Shown: in pieces, positions 8,864 through 17,302 of the stretch
Layout: every line of letters starts with the position of its first letter
How positions within the stretch are numbered: position 1 is the stretch's first letter
Assembly: GCA_021828865.1 (NCBI GenBank)
Contig: JAJZCW010000004.1
Span: 62,001-126,000, forward strand
Direction: 5' to 3'
Origin: Bacillota bacterium
GTDB lineage: Bacteria > Bacillota > Bacilli > Alicyclobacillales > SLC66
DNA: 64,000 nt
Notes under the pieces: model-generated
What the model was told of the DNA's origin: nothing
What the model saw: only the letters and a program-made list of their open reading frames with translations
Databases searched by the model: none
Translations under genes and position numbers: made by a program

Positions 8864-9486
8864 TCTTCGCAATCCAATCTTTTCCTTAATTTTGAAATGT
8901 AGGTTTCTAGTGTGTTTTCAAGTACATCGGCCTCGTAACCCCACAAGCGGTTCATCAATTGCTCTCTCGTCAATACCTGCTTAGGATGAAGCAAAAAAAG
9001 CTCAAGAAGTTCTGCCTCCTTGGGGGGGAGGACTTGCACCTCTCCCGCAATCATGCATTCCCTTGATACTTTATTGAAGAGGATAGCACCTGCTGTCAGT
9101 AAATTGGGATCTTCAAATTCAGTGCCAAGTCTTCGAAGCAGCGCTCTGACCCGTGCGAGGAGTTCTGTGGTGGCAAATGGCTTTACCAAGTAATCATCCG
9201 CACCAAAGTCCAGTCCTCTAACGCGATCATCCACAGTATCTCTTGCGGTCAAAATCAGCACAGGCATTCGATTCTTGTCTTTTCGCAGTTCTTTCAATAC
9301 CGTGAACCCATCAATCCCAGGGATCATCAAATCCAAAATGAGTGCATCAAAGAGTTCCTGTCTTGCATAATCAAGACCAGTCTCCCCATCTGTAGCACGC
9401 ATCACTTGGTAATTTTCTTCTAAAAGTAATTTTTCTACAGCTTTCCCCAATAACTCGTCATCTTCCACTAGTAAAATTCGGGCCAA
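8806..9486 (-). CDS. OmpR/PhoB-family response regulator
   Basis: Receiver domain with acidic pocket VEDDE, phospho-acceptor Asp in LILDLMIPGIDG, and LVKPF, followed by a winged-helix DNA-binding domain (VLPPKEAELLELFLLHP to VRGLGYRLQ). 226 residues from TTG 9486 (product begins MARILLVEDD); the TTG is preferred because AGGAGA lies 8 bases upstream and the longer frame adds a non-homologous extension. It sits in a five-gene minus-strand run: two anchored small proteins, a haem-type membrane protein, this regulator and the kinase. The target genes cannot be told; autoregulation of the operon is common in such layouts. Confidence 0.92.
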   Translation of the reverse strand: MARILLVEDDELLGKAVEKLLLEENYQVMRATDGETGLDYARQELFDALILDLMIPGIDGFTVLKELRKDKNRMPVLILTARDTVDDRVRGLDFGADDYLVKPFATTELLARVRALLRRLGTEFEDPNLLTAGAILFNKVSRECMIAGEVQVLPPKEAELLELFLLHPKQVLTREQLMNRLWGYEADVLENTLETYISKLRKRLDCEECPTILTVRGLGYRLQMNA

Positions 9487-9505
9487 AATGCATCTCTCCT
9501 CAGCA

Positions 9506-10165
9506 TCACTGGACTTGTCGATCATAATTTCTCAAGCCCTTTGTCCTTGGCACAAACGCATAGCGTACAAAAGCCGCCACCAGAACGATCGCTGCAGTTA
9601 CATCATACATCAAATGCAAACTCTGTGTATCTGTTCCGGTCCACACGCTATGCAAAAAAGCGAAAATAAACGTGACAAATGCAACACGATGAATTGTCAA
9701 CCACTTCCCGGAGGGTAATAGTCGCGTGTATTTGGCGGTGAGTCCAGTAACAATCACGCCATAAAATGCGAGCGTACCGATGGCAACAGAAAGCGTGCGA
9801 TAGCCTGAAAGGCCGGGTATCAGCACACCCAAAATCCCCACTTTCACGTAACTATCCAGTGCGATAGCCATTACGTGCAACGTCAAAAATGCAGCCAAAA
9901 ACAAACTCAACATGCGGTGAAACGGAAGCATGTATTTTGAAAGCCGCCAATTTTCCTTATTCGGTACGCTGGCGAGAATAAATCCCACAATGACGAGCAC
10001 GGTCAACAGCAAATAGGAGGTCACCCCGGCAGATCGAGCAATCAGCCATGGCGCCATTTTCACCATTAAACTTTGGCTGGAAGGCCCCGTCAACAGTAAA
10101 GAAACAGTCACTGCGGCAACGATCATCAGCACGACTGTCAAAAAAACCATGCTAAATTTTCGCAT
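9506..10165 (-). CDS. ferric-reductase-like transmembrane (haem b) protein
   Basis: Six-helix membrane protein of 219 residues resembling the ferric reductase-like transmembrane domain (MsrQ/YedZ-type). Paired histidines on two helices, LPFHRMLSLFLAAFLTLHV near residues 85-105 and TIHRVAFVTFIFAFLHSV near 157-175, are placed to bind b-type haem. No flavin or NADPH domain is attached, so it would pass electrons between unknown partners across the membrane. ATG 10165 has AAGGGAG 9 bases upstream. It is co-directional with a two-component system 19 bases downstream and two anchored coiled-coil proteins 14 bases upstream, so it may be part of the same envelope redox-sensing unit. Confidence 0.75.
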   Translation of the reverse strand: MRKFSMVFLTVVLMIVAAVTVSLLLTGPSSQSLMVKMAPWLIARSAGVTSYLLLTVLVIVGFILASVPNKENWRLSKYMLPFHRMLSLFLAAFLTLHVMAIALDSYVKVGILGVLIPGLSGYRTLSVAIGTLAFYGVIVTGLTAKYTRLLPSGKWLTIHRVAFVTFIFAFLHSVWTGTDTQSLHLMYDVTAAIVLVAAFVRYAFVPRTKGLRNYDRQVQ

Positions 10166-10179
10166 TGTCATTCACTCCC

Positions 10180-10581
10180 TTAAGACGCCCCCGTCATGGT
10201 TTGAAATACAGGAGGCGCTGAATTGCTTGCATAGCCACTGATAATCGGAAATGTCGTGGGAACATTCGGAACAGTTGGCAAACCAGCTGCCGAAAGCTGA
10301 TTATTCACTTGACTGATAACCGTTTCGTCTTGTCTAGCAGTGCCAAGCAAACTCTGATATTGCAACGCCAACTGCTCAATTTGAGACTGGGACAAAGAAA
10401 TTTTATTATTAACTTGAGAAATTTGTTTGGTAATGTTTTTGATGGTTTTGCCACCTGGTGTGGCATATGCTGAAACGGTTTTGGCATCTATGTAAAAAAC
10501 GGCACTGTAAGATGCAACCGAGATGGTCATTCCTACCACTGGCAGTCCAACGCGCACCCACCAAGGAAAACGCGAACTCAT
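10180..10581 (-). CDS. membrane-anchored extracytoplasmic coiled-coil protein
   Basis: 133-residue protein, family not recognised. One uncleaved N-terminal membrane helix (about residues 9-31) is followed by a Gln/Asn/Ser-rich helical stretch with heptad character (KNITKQISQVNNKISLSQ, about 45-80) and a Pro-rich C-terminus (LPTVPNVPTTFP). It resembles its upstream neighbour in design: short anchor plus extracytoplasmic coiled coil. The position inside the membrane-redox / two-component operon suggests a role in the envelope sensing unit; that is inference from context only. Confidence 0.6.
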   Translation of the reverse strand: MSSRFPWWVRVGLPVVGMTISVASYSAVFYIDAKTVSAYATPGGKTIKNITKQISQVNNKISLSQSQIEQLALQYQSLLGTARQDETVISQVNNQLSAAGLPTVPNVPTTFPIISGYASNSAPPVFQTMTGAS

Positions 10582-10596
10582 ATGGCATCCCCCGAA

Positions 10597-10899
10597 CTAG
10601 TTATTTAAATTGATTAGTCCTTGTTGTGCTAAACTTGATAAATGTTTTTGATAGGTCGTCTGCATTGATGTAATCTGACGAGTAAGCGTATTGATGGCTG
10701 AAGAGAGTTGTTGACTGGTCTGTTTAGTTTTCGTTAACACGTTTACCTGATTCTGCAGACTTAGCTTCATCGCACTGGCCACTGCCTTTGCATTATCTGC
10801 TGGTGTGTATCCTGGCGCCTGAATAACGTAGAAGTGAGAGGCCAGTGCGAGGACAGGAAACAACAATAAGAGTGCCCACATACGTTTTTTTGCTAACAT
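10597..10899 (-). CDS. membrane-anchored small coiled-coil protein
   Basis: 100-residue protein, first gene of the operon running to the sensor kinase. Basic start then one membrane helix (about residues 7-22), followed by an extracytoplasmic helical domain rich in Thr/Ser/Gln (residues 40-90). ATG 10899 is chosen for its GGAGGTG ribosome site 8 bases upstream; the frame opens earlier at a TTG. No Cys, so no redox chemistry of its own. It may form a complex with the similar next protein or with the kinase's extracellular domain. Unknown family. Confidence 0.6.
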   Translation of the reverse strand: MLAKKRMWALLLLFPVLALASHFYVIQAPGYTPADNAKAVASAMKLSLQNQVNVLTKTKQTSQQLSSAINTLTRQITSMQTTYQKHLSSLAQQGLINLNN

Positions 10900-10966
10900 G
10901 GCTATTACACCTCCACGATTCAAAAATATTATCTAATGCTGAAAAATTACTGGAGAGTAGAGACAG

Positions 10967-12142
10967 TTGAATTTATCCAAACGCATGATCGTACTTTACG
11001 CAATCGGCGCAGGTGTGGCAGTAGCAAACCTTTATTACATTCAACCACTGCTCATCATGATGGGCCAATCCGTTCACGCTACAGTAAAGCACATGGGCCT
11101 TGTAGCCACCATGACGCAGGCAGGGTATGCCATTGGACTTTTACTCGTCGTTCCACTTGGGGATGTATTGCCGCGCAAGCCGATGATGATCGGGCTTAGT
11201 ATTTTCACTGCATTGGCACTAGTTGGTGAAGCCTTTTCACATACGTTCATTCCGCTCGTTCTGTTCAGCTTTTTCATTGGAGCGCTGACCGTTGTCCCGC
11301 AGATCATTATTCCGCTAGTCGCTGACCTTTCCATTCCAGAAAAGCGGGGGCAGGCAATTGGCCTCGTGATGGGGGGACTACTACTAGGGGTATTACTGGC
11401 GCGTACTGTCAGTGGTACTGTGGGAGCACTTTTCGGATGGCGAGCCATGTATCTCATTGCAGCAGGGTTGATGCTGCTACTCGCGGTAATTTTTATCTTT
11501 ACCATACCGAGCATTTCTCCGACAAGATCCATGACGATCCTCGATCTAGTCCGCTCTCTTGTTACCATCGCAAAAAAACACCGAGTATTGAGGCATTCCG
11601 CTTTGATTGGTGCCATGTTATTCGGGGCATTCAGTTCTTTGTGGACAGTGCTTGCCTATCGACTTAATTCCCCACCCTACCAATTTAATAGCGCCATTGT
11701 GGGGTTATTTGGTCTCGTAGGTGCAGCAGGGGTATTAGCGGCACCCGTCACTGGCAGGATCTCCGATAGGCGAGGACCAAGATTTATGGTGGGACTTGGT
11801 ATCCTATTTACGCTGGTAGCCTATGTGGTGCTATTTTCACTAAGCGCTAACCTGATCTTTTTCATTATGGCCATTGTCATCATGGATTTTGGCACACAAG
11901 CATCTCAAATAGCCAATCAGACGCGGATCTATGCCCTGGATGCTTCCGCCCGCAACCGGATTAACAGCGTGTATATGGTTACTTATTTTTTGGGGGGAGC
12001 AATTGGTTCTGCGCTAGGTAGTTACTGCTATAGTCTCGTGGGATGGTACGGGGCCATGGCGGTTTCGATTGCCATGGTACTAATCGCATTGGCAGTACAT
12101 TATGTGTTGCCGATGATACCGACAAAGTCGCAAGCACATTAA
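10967..12142 (+). CDS. MFS transporter (drug/metabolite efflux type)
   Basis: 12-helix major facilitator, 391 residues. The early GDVLPRKP loop between helices 2 and 3 (near residue 65) is the MFS motif A region (usually GxLaDrxGrr), and a second copy (GRISDRRGPR, near 262) marks the C-terminal half. Helix 1 carries NLYYIQPLL, common in YfcJ/YgaY-like DHA1 members. Start TTG 10967, behind GGAGAG; an ATG six codons later has no ribosome site. Divergent from the two-component operon with only 67 bases between, so they share a promoter region. Substrate unknown. Confidence 0.85.
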   Translation: MNLSKRMIVLYAIGAGVAVANLYYIQPLLIMMGQSVHATVKHMGLVATMTQAGYAIGLLLVVPLGDVLPRKPMMIGLSIFTALALVGEAFSHTFIPLVLFSFFIGALTVVPQIIIPLVADLSIPEKRGQAIGLVMGGLLLGVLLARTVSGTVGALFGWRAMYLIAAGLMLLLAVIFIFTIPSISPTRSMTILDLVRSLVTIAKKHRVLRHSALIGAMLFGAFSSLWTVLAYRLNSPPYQFNSAIVGLFGLVGAAGVLAAPVTGRISDRRGPRFMVGLGILFTLVAYVVLFSLSANLIFFIMAIVIMDFGTQASQIANQTRIYALDASARNRINSVYMVTYFLGGAIGSALGSYCYSLVGWYGAMAVSIAMVLIALAVHYVLPMIPTKSQAH

Positions 12143-12143
12143 T

Positions 12144-12183
12144 CGAACACTTGTTTGCAATCCAGCACTTACCATGCTATAAT
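12144..12183 (+). promoter_or_regulatory. lexA promoter with SOS (LexA/DinR) box
   Basis: CGAACACTTGTTTG (12144-12157) fits the Gram-positive LexA operator CGAAC-N4-GTTYG. It overlaps the -35 TTGCAA (12155-12160); after a 17-base spacer comes a perfect TATAAT (12178-12183). LexA binding would block RNA polymerase, giving autorepression relieved by DNA damage. Confidence 0.9.
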
Positions 12184-12218
12184 GAGCACAAGAGATGCAT
12201 TACCGGGAAGGTGTAAGA

Positions 12219-12830
12219 ATGGGTAAGGAACGATCAACCACGAAACAAGAAGAGATTTTGAATTATATCAAGCAAATCGTCACGCTTAAGGGTTATCCAC
12301 CTTCTGTCCGGGAAATTGGCGAGGCGGTGGGCTTGACCAGTACCTCGACGGTGCACAGTCATCTAGCCAAACTCGAGAGACGTGGTCTTATCCGTCGGGA
12401 CCCTACAAAGCCTAGGGCCATCGAGATTACTGACGAAGACTTTCGCCAGTCTGGCTACACAATCATCCCCCTATTAGGAAAAGTAACGGCAGGTCAACCC
12501 ATTCTGGCTGTAGAAGACATCGAAGAATACATCCCAGTACCGCTTGGCATGAACCCTTCCGGCGAATTATTTGCTTTGCGAGTAAAGGGAGATAGCATGA
12601 TTGATGCGGGTATTTTTGATCACGATGTCGTTTTCGTCCAAAAACAATCTGTTGCTTCCAATGGTGAGATTGTCGTCGCCATGACAGATGAAGGTGAAGC
12701 TACGGTCAAACGTTTTTACCTAGAGAAGAACAAGATACGGCTACAACCTGAAAATTCAGGCATGCAGCCGCTGTACTTCGATCATGTCACCATTCTTGGA
12801 AAAGTGGTTGGCTTATGGAGAATCATATAG
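12219..12830 (+). CDS. lexA: LexA repressor
   Basis: SOS regulator, 203 residues. N-terminal winged HTH ([22 protein letters not shown] ... [19 protein letters not shown]) and a C-terminal S24 autopeptidase domain: the Ala-Gly cleavage bond in VTAGQP near residue 88, catalytic Ser in GDSMIDAGI near 124 and Lys in ATVKRF near 161. RecA filaments on single-stranded DNA trigger self-cleavage. ATG 12219 follows GGAAGGTG; the frame opens earlier but ATG 12219 gives the standard N-terminus. Its promoter has a perfect SOS box. The stop is only 2 bases from the end of convergent glnA, with no terminator between. Confidence 0.97.
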   Translation: MGKERSTTKQEEILNYIKQIVTLKGYPPSVREIGEAVGLTSTSTVHSHLAKLERRGLIRRDPTKPRAIEITDEDFRQSGYTIIPLLGKVTAGQPILAVEDIEEYIPVPLGMNPSGELFALRVKGDSMIDAGIFDHDVVFVQKQSVASNGEIVVAMTDEGEATVKRFYLEKNKIRLQPENSGMQPLYFDHVTILGKVVGLWRII

Positions 12831-12832
12831 GC

Positions 12833-14170
12833 TCAATACATTGTCAGGTATTGTTCCGTTTCCCATTGGTGCACTGCGGAACGGAACATATCCCACTCGA
12901 TCATTTTCGCCTCATAAAAGAACGTATAGGCATGCTCTCCAAGCGCATCGCGAATCACTTCATCGCTCGCCAATTCTTCTAGCGCAGTTTTTAAGCTCTC
13001 AGGAAGACTCAGAATGCCCGAGCGAACGCGTTCCACCTCATTCATGACGTAGATATTGCGATTAACAGGTTGAGGGAGCGGCAGTTGGCGCTTGATGCCA
13101 TCCAGCCCTGCTTGCAGCATGACTGCCAGCGCTAGATAGGGATTTGCCGCTGGGTCAGGGCTTCTCACTTCAATTCGAGTAGATAATCCTCGCGATGCTG
13201 GAACACGTACCAGAGGACTCCGGTTTTTAGCCGACCAGGCTATGTAGATGGGCGCTTCATATCCCGGTACGAGTCGTTTATAGGAATTGACAAGTGGATT
13301 GGTGATTGCCGTAAACCCGCGAGTATGCGCGAGCACTCCTGCCAAAAAATACTTTGCGGCACTGCTCAAACCCAGTTCATCCTGTTCGTCAAAAAAAGAA
13401 TTGTCCTTCCCTTTAAAAAGTGACATATGGCAATGCATCCCGGAACCATTGATGCCAAATACCGGTTTTGGCATAAAAGTGGCGTGCAACCCAAACTGCC
13501 GGGCAATCGTTTTGACCACCAATTTGAAGGTCATGATGTTATCGGCCGCTTCGAGTGCATTCGTATACTTAAAATCAATCTCATGCTGACCCGGCGCCAC
13601 CTCATGATGTGACCCTTCAATTTCAAAACCCATGGTCTCGAGAGTGAGCACAATTTCTCGGCGACAATTCTCGCCCAAATCCACTGGAGCCAGATCAAAA
13701 TACCCACCCTGATCATTCATTTCCGTAGTGGGATTCCCGTGTTCATCTAATTTAAACAAAAAAAATTCAGGTTCCGGCCCTACATTCATGGTCGTAAAAC
13801 CAAGCGCATTGGCAGAAGCCAGCGCTTTTTTCAAAATGCTTCGAGGATCTCCGGCAAAAGGAGTTCCATCCGGCATATAAATGTCACAGATCAGTCGGGC
13901 CACTTTTCCCTCACCCGTGTGCCAGGGGAAAATCAACCACGTAGACAGGTCCGGATACAAGAACATGTCCGATTCCTCAATCCGCACAAACCCTTCAATT
14001 GAGGAACCGTCAAACATGATTTTGTTGTCTAGCACCTTTCGCAACTGGCTGATGGGCACTTCCACATTTTTAATGACACCAAGCAAGTCGGTGAATTGCA
14101 ACCGCAAAAATCGAACATCTTCTTCTTTTGCCAATCGTACAATATCTTCCGGAGTATACTCTTTTCTCAC
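12833..14170 (-). CDS. glnA: glutamine synthetase type I
   Basis: Makes glutamine from glutamate, ammonia and ATP. 445 residues, the GSI-alpha size typical of Bacillota. Landmarks: FDGSSIEGF near residue 53 (latch/active-site loop), GPEPEFFLF near 129 (metal ligands), [16 protein letters not shown] near 186, [12 protein letters not shown] near 241, and [13 protein letters not shown] near 360. Start GTG 14170 with AAAGGGG upstream. Lies 36 bases after glnR on the same strand, the classic glnRA operon. In Bacilli, feedback-inhibited GlnA controls GlnR and TnrA; the C-terminal region needed for this is present. Confidence 0.97.
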   Translation of the reverse strand: MRKEYTPEDIVRLAKEEDVRFLRLQFTDLLGVIKNVEVPISQLRKVLDNKIMFDGSSIEGFVRIEESDMFLYPDLSTWLIFPWHTGEGKVARLICDIYMPDGTPFAGDPRSILKKALASANALGFTTMNVGPEPEFFLFKLDEHGNPTTEMNDQGGYFDLAPVDLGENCRREIVLTLETMGFEIEGSHHEVAPGQHEIDFKYTNALEAADNIMTFKLVVKTIARQFGLHATFMPKPVFGINGSGMHCHMSLFKGKDNSFFDEQDELGLSSAAKYFLAGVLAHTRGFTAITNPLVNSYKRLVPGYEAPIYIAWSAKNRSPLVRVPASRGLSTRIEVRSPDPAANPYLALAVMLQAGLDGIKRQLPLPQPVNRNIYVMNEVERVRSGILSLPESLKTALEELASDEVIRDALGEHAYTFFYEAKMIEWDMFRSAVHQWETEQYLTMY

Positions 14171-14206
14171 CTACAAATCCCCTTTCCTGGTTTAAACCAC
14201 ATCGTG

Positions 14207-14638
14207 TTATCTACCAGGTTTGAAAAACCTTGACAACTCCCCTTGAATGGTGGAAACAGAATTTCCACGAACGCCGGCTTTCGCCGCCAGTTCCTGTAAT
14301 AAAAATTGGTGTAACTCCGCATCGGTCATCTCATCATGTTTTTTTTCGGTCGTAACAGGACTTTCCGTCTCTTGACGGCTGAATTCGTTTTCACTGGTTA
14401 CTTGGTTCATCACCGTTTTAATGCCTGCGATGTTGAGCCCTTTATCAATCAAATTTTTAATTTCAAGCAACGCCTCCACATCCCGAAAAGAGAAGAGTCG
14501 TTGATTACCTTCAGTACGTTGTGGGTGGATCAAGCCATGCTGCTCATAATAGCGAATTTGCCTGGCCGTCAAATCTGTCAACCGCTGAACAATCCCAATT
14601 GGAAATAGGGGTAAATTTCTGCGCATCGCATCATCCAC
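14207..14638 (-). CDS. glnR: GlnR, MerR-type repressor of glutamine synthetase
   Basis: 143-residue MerR-family regulator. Winged-helix N-terminus: PIGIVQRLTDLTARQIRYYEQHGLI, then RTEGNQRLFSFRDVEALLEIKNLIDKG, followed by a coiled-coil dimer helix and a C-terminal tail that in homologues is the autoinhibitory region relieved by feedback-inhibited glutamine synthetase. Position directly upstream of glnA identifies it. The start ATG 14638 is inside MDDAMRRN; the second Met at residue 5 is an alternative. A promoter with a dyad repeat sits 40-80 bases upstream. Confidence 0.95.
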   Translation of the reverse strand: MDDAMRRNLPLFPIGIVQRLTDLTARQIRYYEQHGLIHPQRTEGNQRLFSFRDVEALLEIKNLIDKGLNIAGIKTVMNQVTSENEFSRQETESPVTTEKKHDEMTDAELHQFLLQELAAKAGVRGNSVSTIQGELSRFFKPGR

Positions 14639-14675
14639 GGGGTTTTCCTCCTCGCATTGCCTGGATGGCAGTTAA

Positions 14676-14719
14676 ATTGTATGCTCGTGTAAGAATACTG
14701 TCAATCAAAAGTCAGTATT
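14676..14719 (-). promoter_or_regulatory. glnR promoter with overlapping dyad
   Basis: On the minus strand TTGACA (14704-14699), 17-base spacer and TACAAT (14681-14676). A 7-base inverted repeat, AATACTG-N12-CAGTATT (14694-14719), covers the -35. It does not match the published GlnR box TGTNA-N7-TNACA well, so the bound regulator is uncertain. Confidence 0.65.
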
Positions 14720-14738
14720 TTAAACGTACATTGTCATC

Positions 14739-15989
14739 TCAACTTAAGGTATGCAGCGCTCGCATCACGTGAATCATGGCAATTTTCACGTGCTCTAGCG
14801 TCAACCCTCCTTGCATATACGCAATATAGGGATGGCGAATCGGACCATCTGCACTCAGTTCTATGGACGATCCCTGAACAAATGTACCTGCTGCCATGAT
14901 GACTGGGTCCTGATATCCGGGCATCAACCACGGTTCAGGAAGTGCATGCGCATCCACTGGAGATGCAGATTGTATCGCCTGGCAAAAAGCAACCAAACGC
15001 TCTTTGCTGCCAAGGTTAATCTTTAGTACGAGATCGCGCCCTAAATCCTCAGATGCAGGTGCACAGTGAAAGCCCAGTTGCTCCAAAAACTTGCTGGCAA
15101 ACAGATTGCCTTTTAATGCCTGTCCCACTGTGTGCGGCGCCATGAACAACCCTTGAAAAAACAATCGATAGTTTTCATAGGATCCACTTTCAGCACCAAT
15201 CCCAGGCGCCGTCAACCGGTACGAAGCCAGTTCCACTGCCTCTTTACTTCCGACCAAATAACCTCCAGTGGGTGCAAGCCCTCCTCCTGGGTTTTTGATC
15301 AGTGAACCCACCACCAAATCAGCACCAAATGCGGATGGTTCCCGTTCTTCCGTGAATTCACCATAACAATTATCTACCACCACCTTGACATGGGGATGTG
15401 AAAGTTTGATCGTTTTTATCGCATCACCAATCTCACTTACGGATAACGCCCTGCGCCATGCGTAACCTGGTGAACGCTGGATAGCGACCACGCGCACGGA
15501 ACTAGTGATACTCATCAAGACCTGCTCAATGTCAATACTCCCGTCCTCGCGCATATCCACTTCATGATAAAGAATCCCGTATTCGTGCAGGGATCCTTTT
15601 GACCTCACTTCCGCACCGATCACCGTTTGTAATGTATCATATGGCTTTCCCGTGATATAAAGCAGCGTATCTCCTGGCCGCAGCAATCCAAAAAAGGCCA
15701 CTGATAGCGCATGAGTACCTGATACAATATGCGGCCTAACGAGCGCGGCCTCCGCTGAAAATGCGTTAGCATACACGCTTTCCAGTTGTTCACGACCACG
15801 ATCTCCATAGCCGTAGCCAGTCGATCCAAAGAGTTGGTGATCCCCTATCTCTGCCTCCCAAAACGCAGACAGCACTTTTTCCTGATTCTTTGCCACCACC
15901 CGATCGATCGCCCTGTAGTGGTCCACAAGTAATGCGTCTATGTTTTCGATCCATTTCCATTCATTACCGTTCAATTGTTTTGTCGCCAT
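14739..15989 (-). CDS. YnbB-like PLP enzyme (methionine gamma-lyase / aluminium-resistance family)
   Basis: PLP fold-type I protein of the Cys/Met-metabolism superfamily, 416 residues. GSTGYGYGDRGREQLESVYANAF near residues 55-77 and HIVSGTHALSVAFFGLLRPGD near 87-107 form the cofactor pocket; the Schiff-base lysine is in GSLIKNPGGGLAPTGGY near 233. Homologues sit in the same operon position (hflX-ynbB-glnR-glnA) in many Bacilli and are labelled aluminium-resistance protein or methionine gamma-lyase family; the physiological reaction is not established. Ribosome site is weak and the gene starts 19 bases after hflX ends, suggesting translational coupling. Confidence 0.88.
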   Translation of the reverse strand: MATKQLNGNEWKWIENIDALLVDHYRAIDRVVAKNQEKVLSAFWEAEIGDHQLFGSTGYGYGDRGREQLESVYANAFSAEAALVRPHIVSGTHALSVAFFGLLRPGDTLLYITGKPYDTLQTVIGAEVRSKGSLHEYGILYHEVDMREDGSIDIEQVLMSITSSVRVVAIQRSPGYAWRRALSVSEIGDAIKTIKLSHPHVKVVVDNCYGEFTEEREPSAFGADLVVGSLIKNPGGGLAPTGGYLVGSKEAVELASYRLTAPGIGAESGSYENYRLFFQGLFMAPHTVGQALKGNLFASKFLEQLGFHCAPASEDLGRDLVLKINLGSKERLVAFCQAIQSASPVDAHALPEPWLMPGYQDPVIMAAGTFVQGSSIELSADGPIRHPYIAYMQGGLTLEHVKIAMIHVMRALHTLS

Positions 15990-16007
15990 TGTCTTTACAA
16001 AGGAAGG

Positions 16008-17285
16008 CTACACTCCCGCAAAAGGAGCAAATTGCCATGCTTCCCTTTCGTCAACCTCCGCTTCCACCTCATAGACTTGTCCATCTTCTTGAATATGATG
16101 CACTAACCCTTTTTGATCCAATATGGCGATAATGTCCGATCGATCAAAAGGGATTCGCAAACGCATCCTAATTTTGTGTCCCACCAGTTCATCAAGCTTT
16201 TCCATCAACTTAATGATCGTCTCTTCCTCTAAAGCAGATCCCGCAATCCAGGCGTTCGCATGGACATCTCCTGTAAGATTGAGCTCGCTCAACTGATCTG
16301 TTTTATTAAAAAAAGTGAGCACCGGCGCATGATCAGCCAGTGATTCCTTCATCACCTGGTATACCGTCTCCATCTCCTCTTGTATAAAAGGAGACGAGGC
16401 ATCCACCACATGAACCACCACATCCGCCTCCTCGACGGCTTCCAGTGATGACCGAAACGCATTGATCAAATGATGAGGTAGCTCACGGATAAATCCCACT
16501 GTATCAGTGACAACAAAAGTCCTTCCTGCCCATCTGATCCTACGTGATGTCGGATCGAGGGTGTCAAAAATTCGGTTTTGTCCCGCATCCATCTGCCTAT
16601 CTCCCAGACGTCTCGCTAACCCCGAGAGAAGCGTAGTTTTTCCCGCGTTGGTATACCCGACAAGGCTGACCGCGTAAACGCCCTGCCGACTGCGGCGTCT
16701 CCTGCTCACCGACCGCCGTTCTACTTCGTCGTCAACGATCTTTCGCAAATTGGAGATTTCCTGCCGGATGCGGCGGCGATCCATCTCCAGCTTGGTTTCA
16801 CCAGGACCCCTTGTCCCAATTCCACCACCAAGCCGTGACATTTGAATCCCCTGACCGCTTAGACGCGGCAAGAGGTACATGAGTTGCGCGAGTTTCACTT
16901 GTGCCTTCCCTTCAAAGCTGCGTGCGCGCCTAGCAAAAATGTCCAGAATCACCTGTGTCCGATCGACGACACGAAGTTTGCACTCGTTCTCTAGATTGCG
17001 CGCCTGGCTCCCGCTTAAATCCACATTTATCACGACCAAATCTGCGTGGAATGCTGTCACCAAGTTGGCAATTTCCTGTACTTTTCCCATCCCGATATAG
17101 GTCGAGGAGTGAGGCTGATCAAGCACCTGAACCGCTTCAGCCACCACCATTGCGCCTGCAGCCAAGACCAGATTGCGCATTTCCAGTTCGCTTTGTTCCC
17201 GCTTTTCTTTCGAATCACTGGAAAAATGAGCATGAACCAGTATCGCCCTTTCTGAAGCGGCAGACTCATCACGAATAGCTTTCAG
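16008..17285 (-). CDS. hflX: ribosome-associated GTPase HflX (non-AUG start)
   Basis: TRAFAC-class GTPase that splits stalled 70S ribosomes in stress. The N-terminal HflX domain contains STYIGMGKVQEIA and GGGIGTRGPGETKLE; the G domain contains GYTNAGKTTLL (P-loop), DTVGFIREL (G3) and FFNKTD (G4). The first ATG/GTG/TTG is 17180, but the same frame upstream codes a clear HflX N-terminus (AILVHAHFS ... ELEMRNLVLAAG). A TGA at 17294-17292 bounds the frame and no ATG, GTG or TTG exists before 17180. The best start is CTG 17285, 9 bases after AAAGGA; ATT 17276 is the alternative. Product 425 aa. Starting at 17180 would delete a conserved strand. Confidence 0.85.
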   Translation of the reverse strand: MKAIRDESAASERAILVHAHFSSDSKEKREQSELEMRNLVLAAGAMVVAEAVQVLDQPHSSTYIGMGKVQEIANLVTAFHADLVVINVDLSGSQARNLENECKLRVVDRTQVILDIFARRARSFEGKAQVKLAQLMYLLPRLSGQGIQMSRLGGGIGTRGPGETKLEMDRRRIRQEISNLRKIVDDEVERRSVSRRRRSRQGVYAVSLVGYTNAGKTTLLSGLARRLGDRQMDAGQNRIFDTLDPTSRRIRWAGRTFVVTDTVGFIRELPHHLINAFRSSLEAVEEADVVVHVVDASSPFIQEEMETVYQVMKESLADHAPVLTFFNKTDQLSELNLTGDVHANAWIAGSALEEETIIKLMEKLDELVGHKIRMRLRIPFDRSDIIAILDQKGLVHHIQEDGQVYEVEAEVDEREAWQFAPFAGV

Positions 17286-17302
17286 CCTACGTCATCCTTT
17301 CT

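Noticed and set aside
14699-14715. TGTCA-N7 site as GlnR box
   Set aside because: Only one half-site matches.
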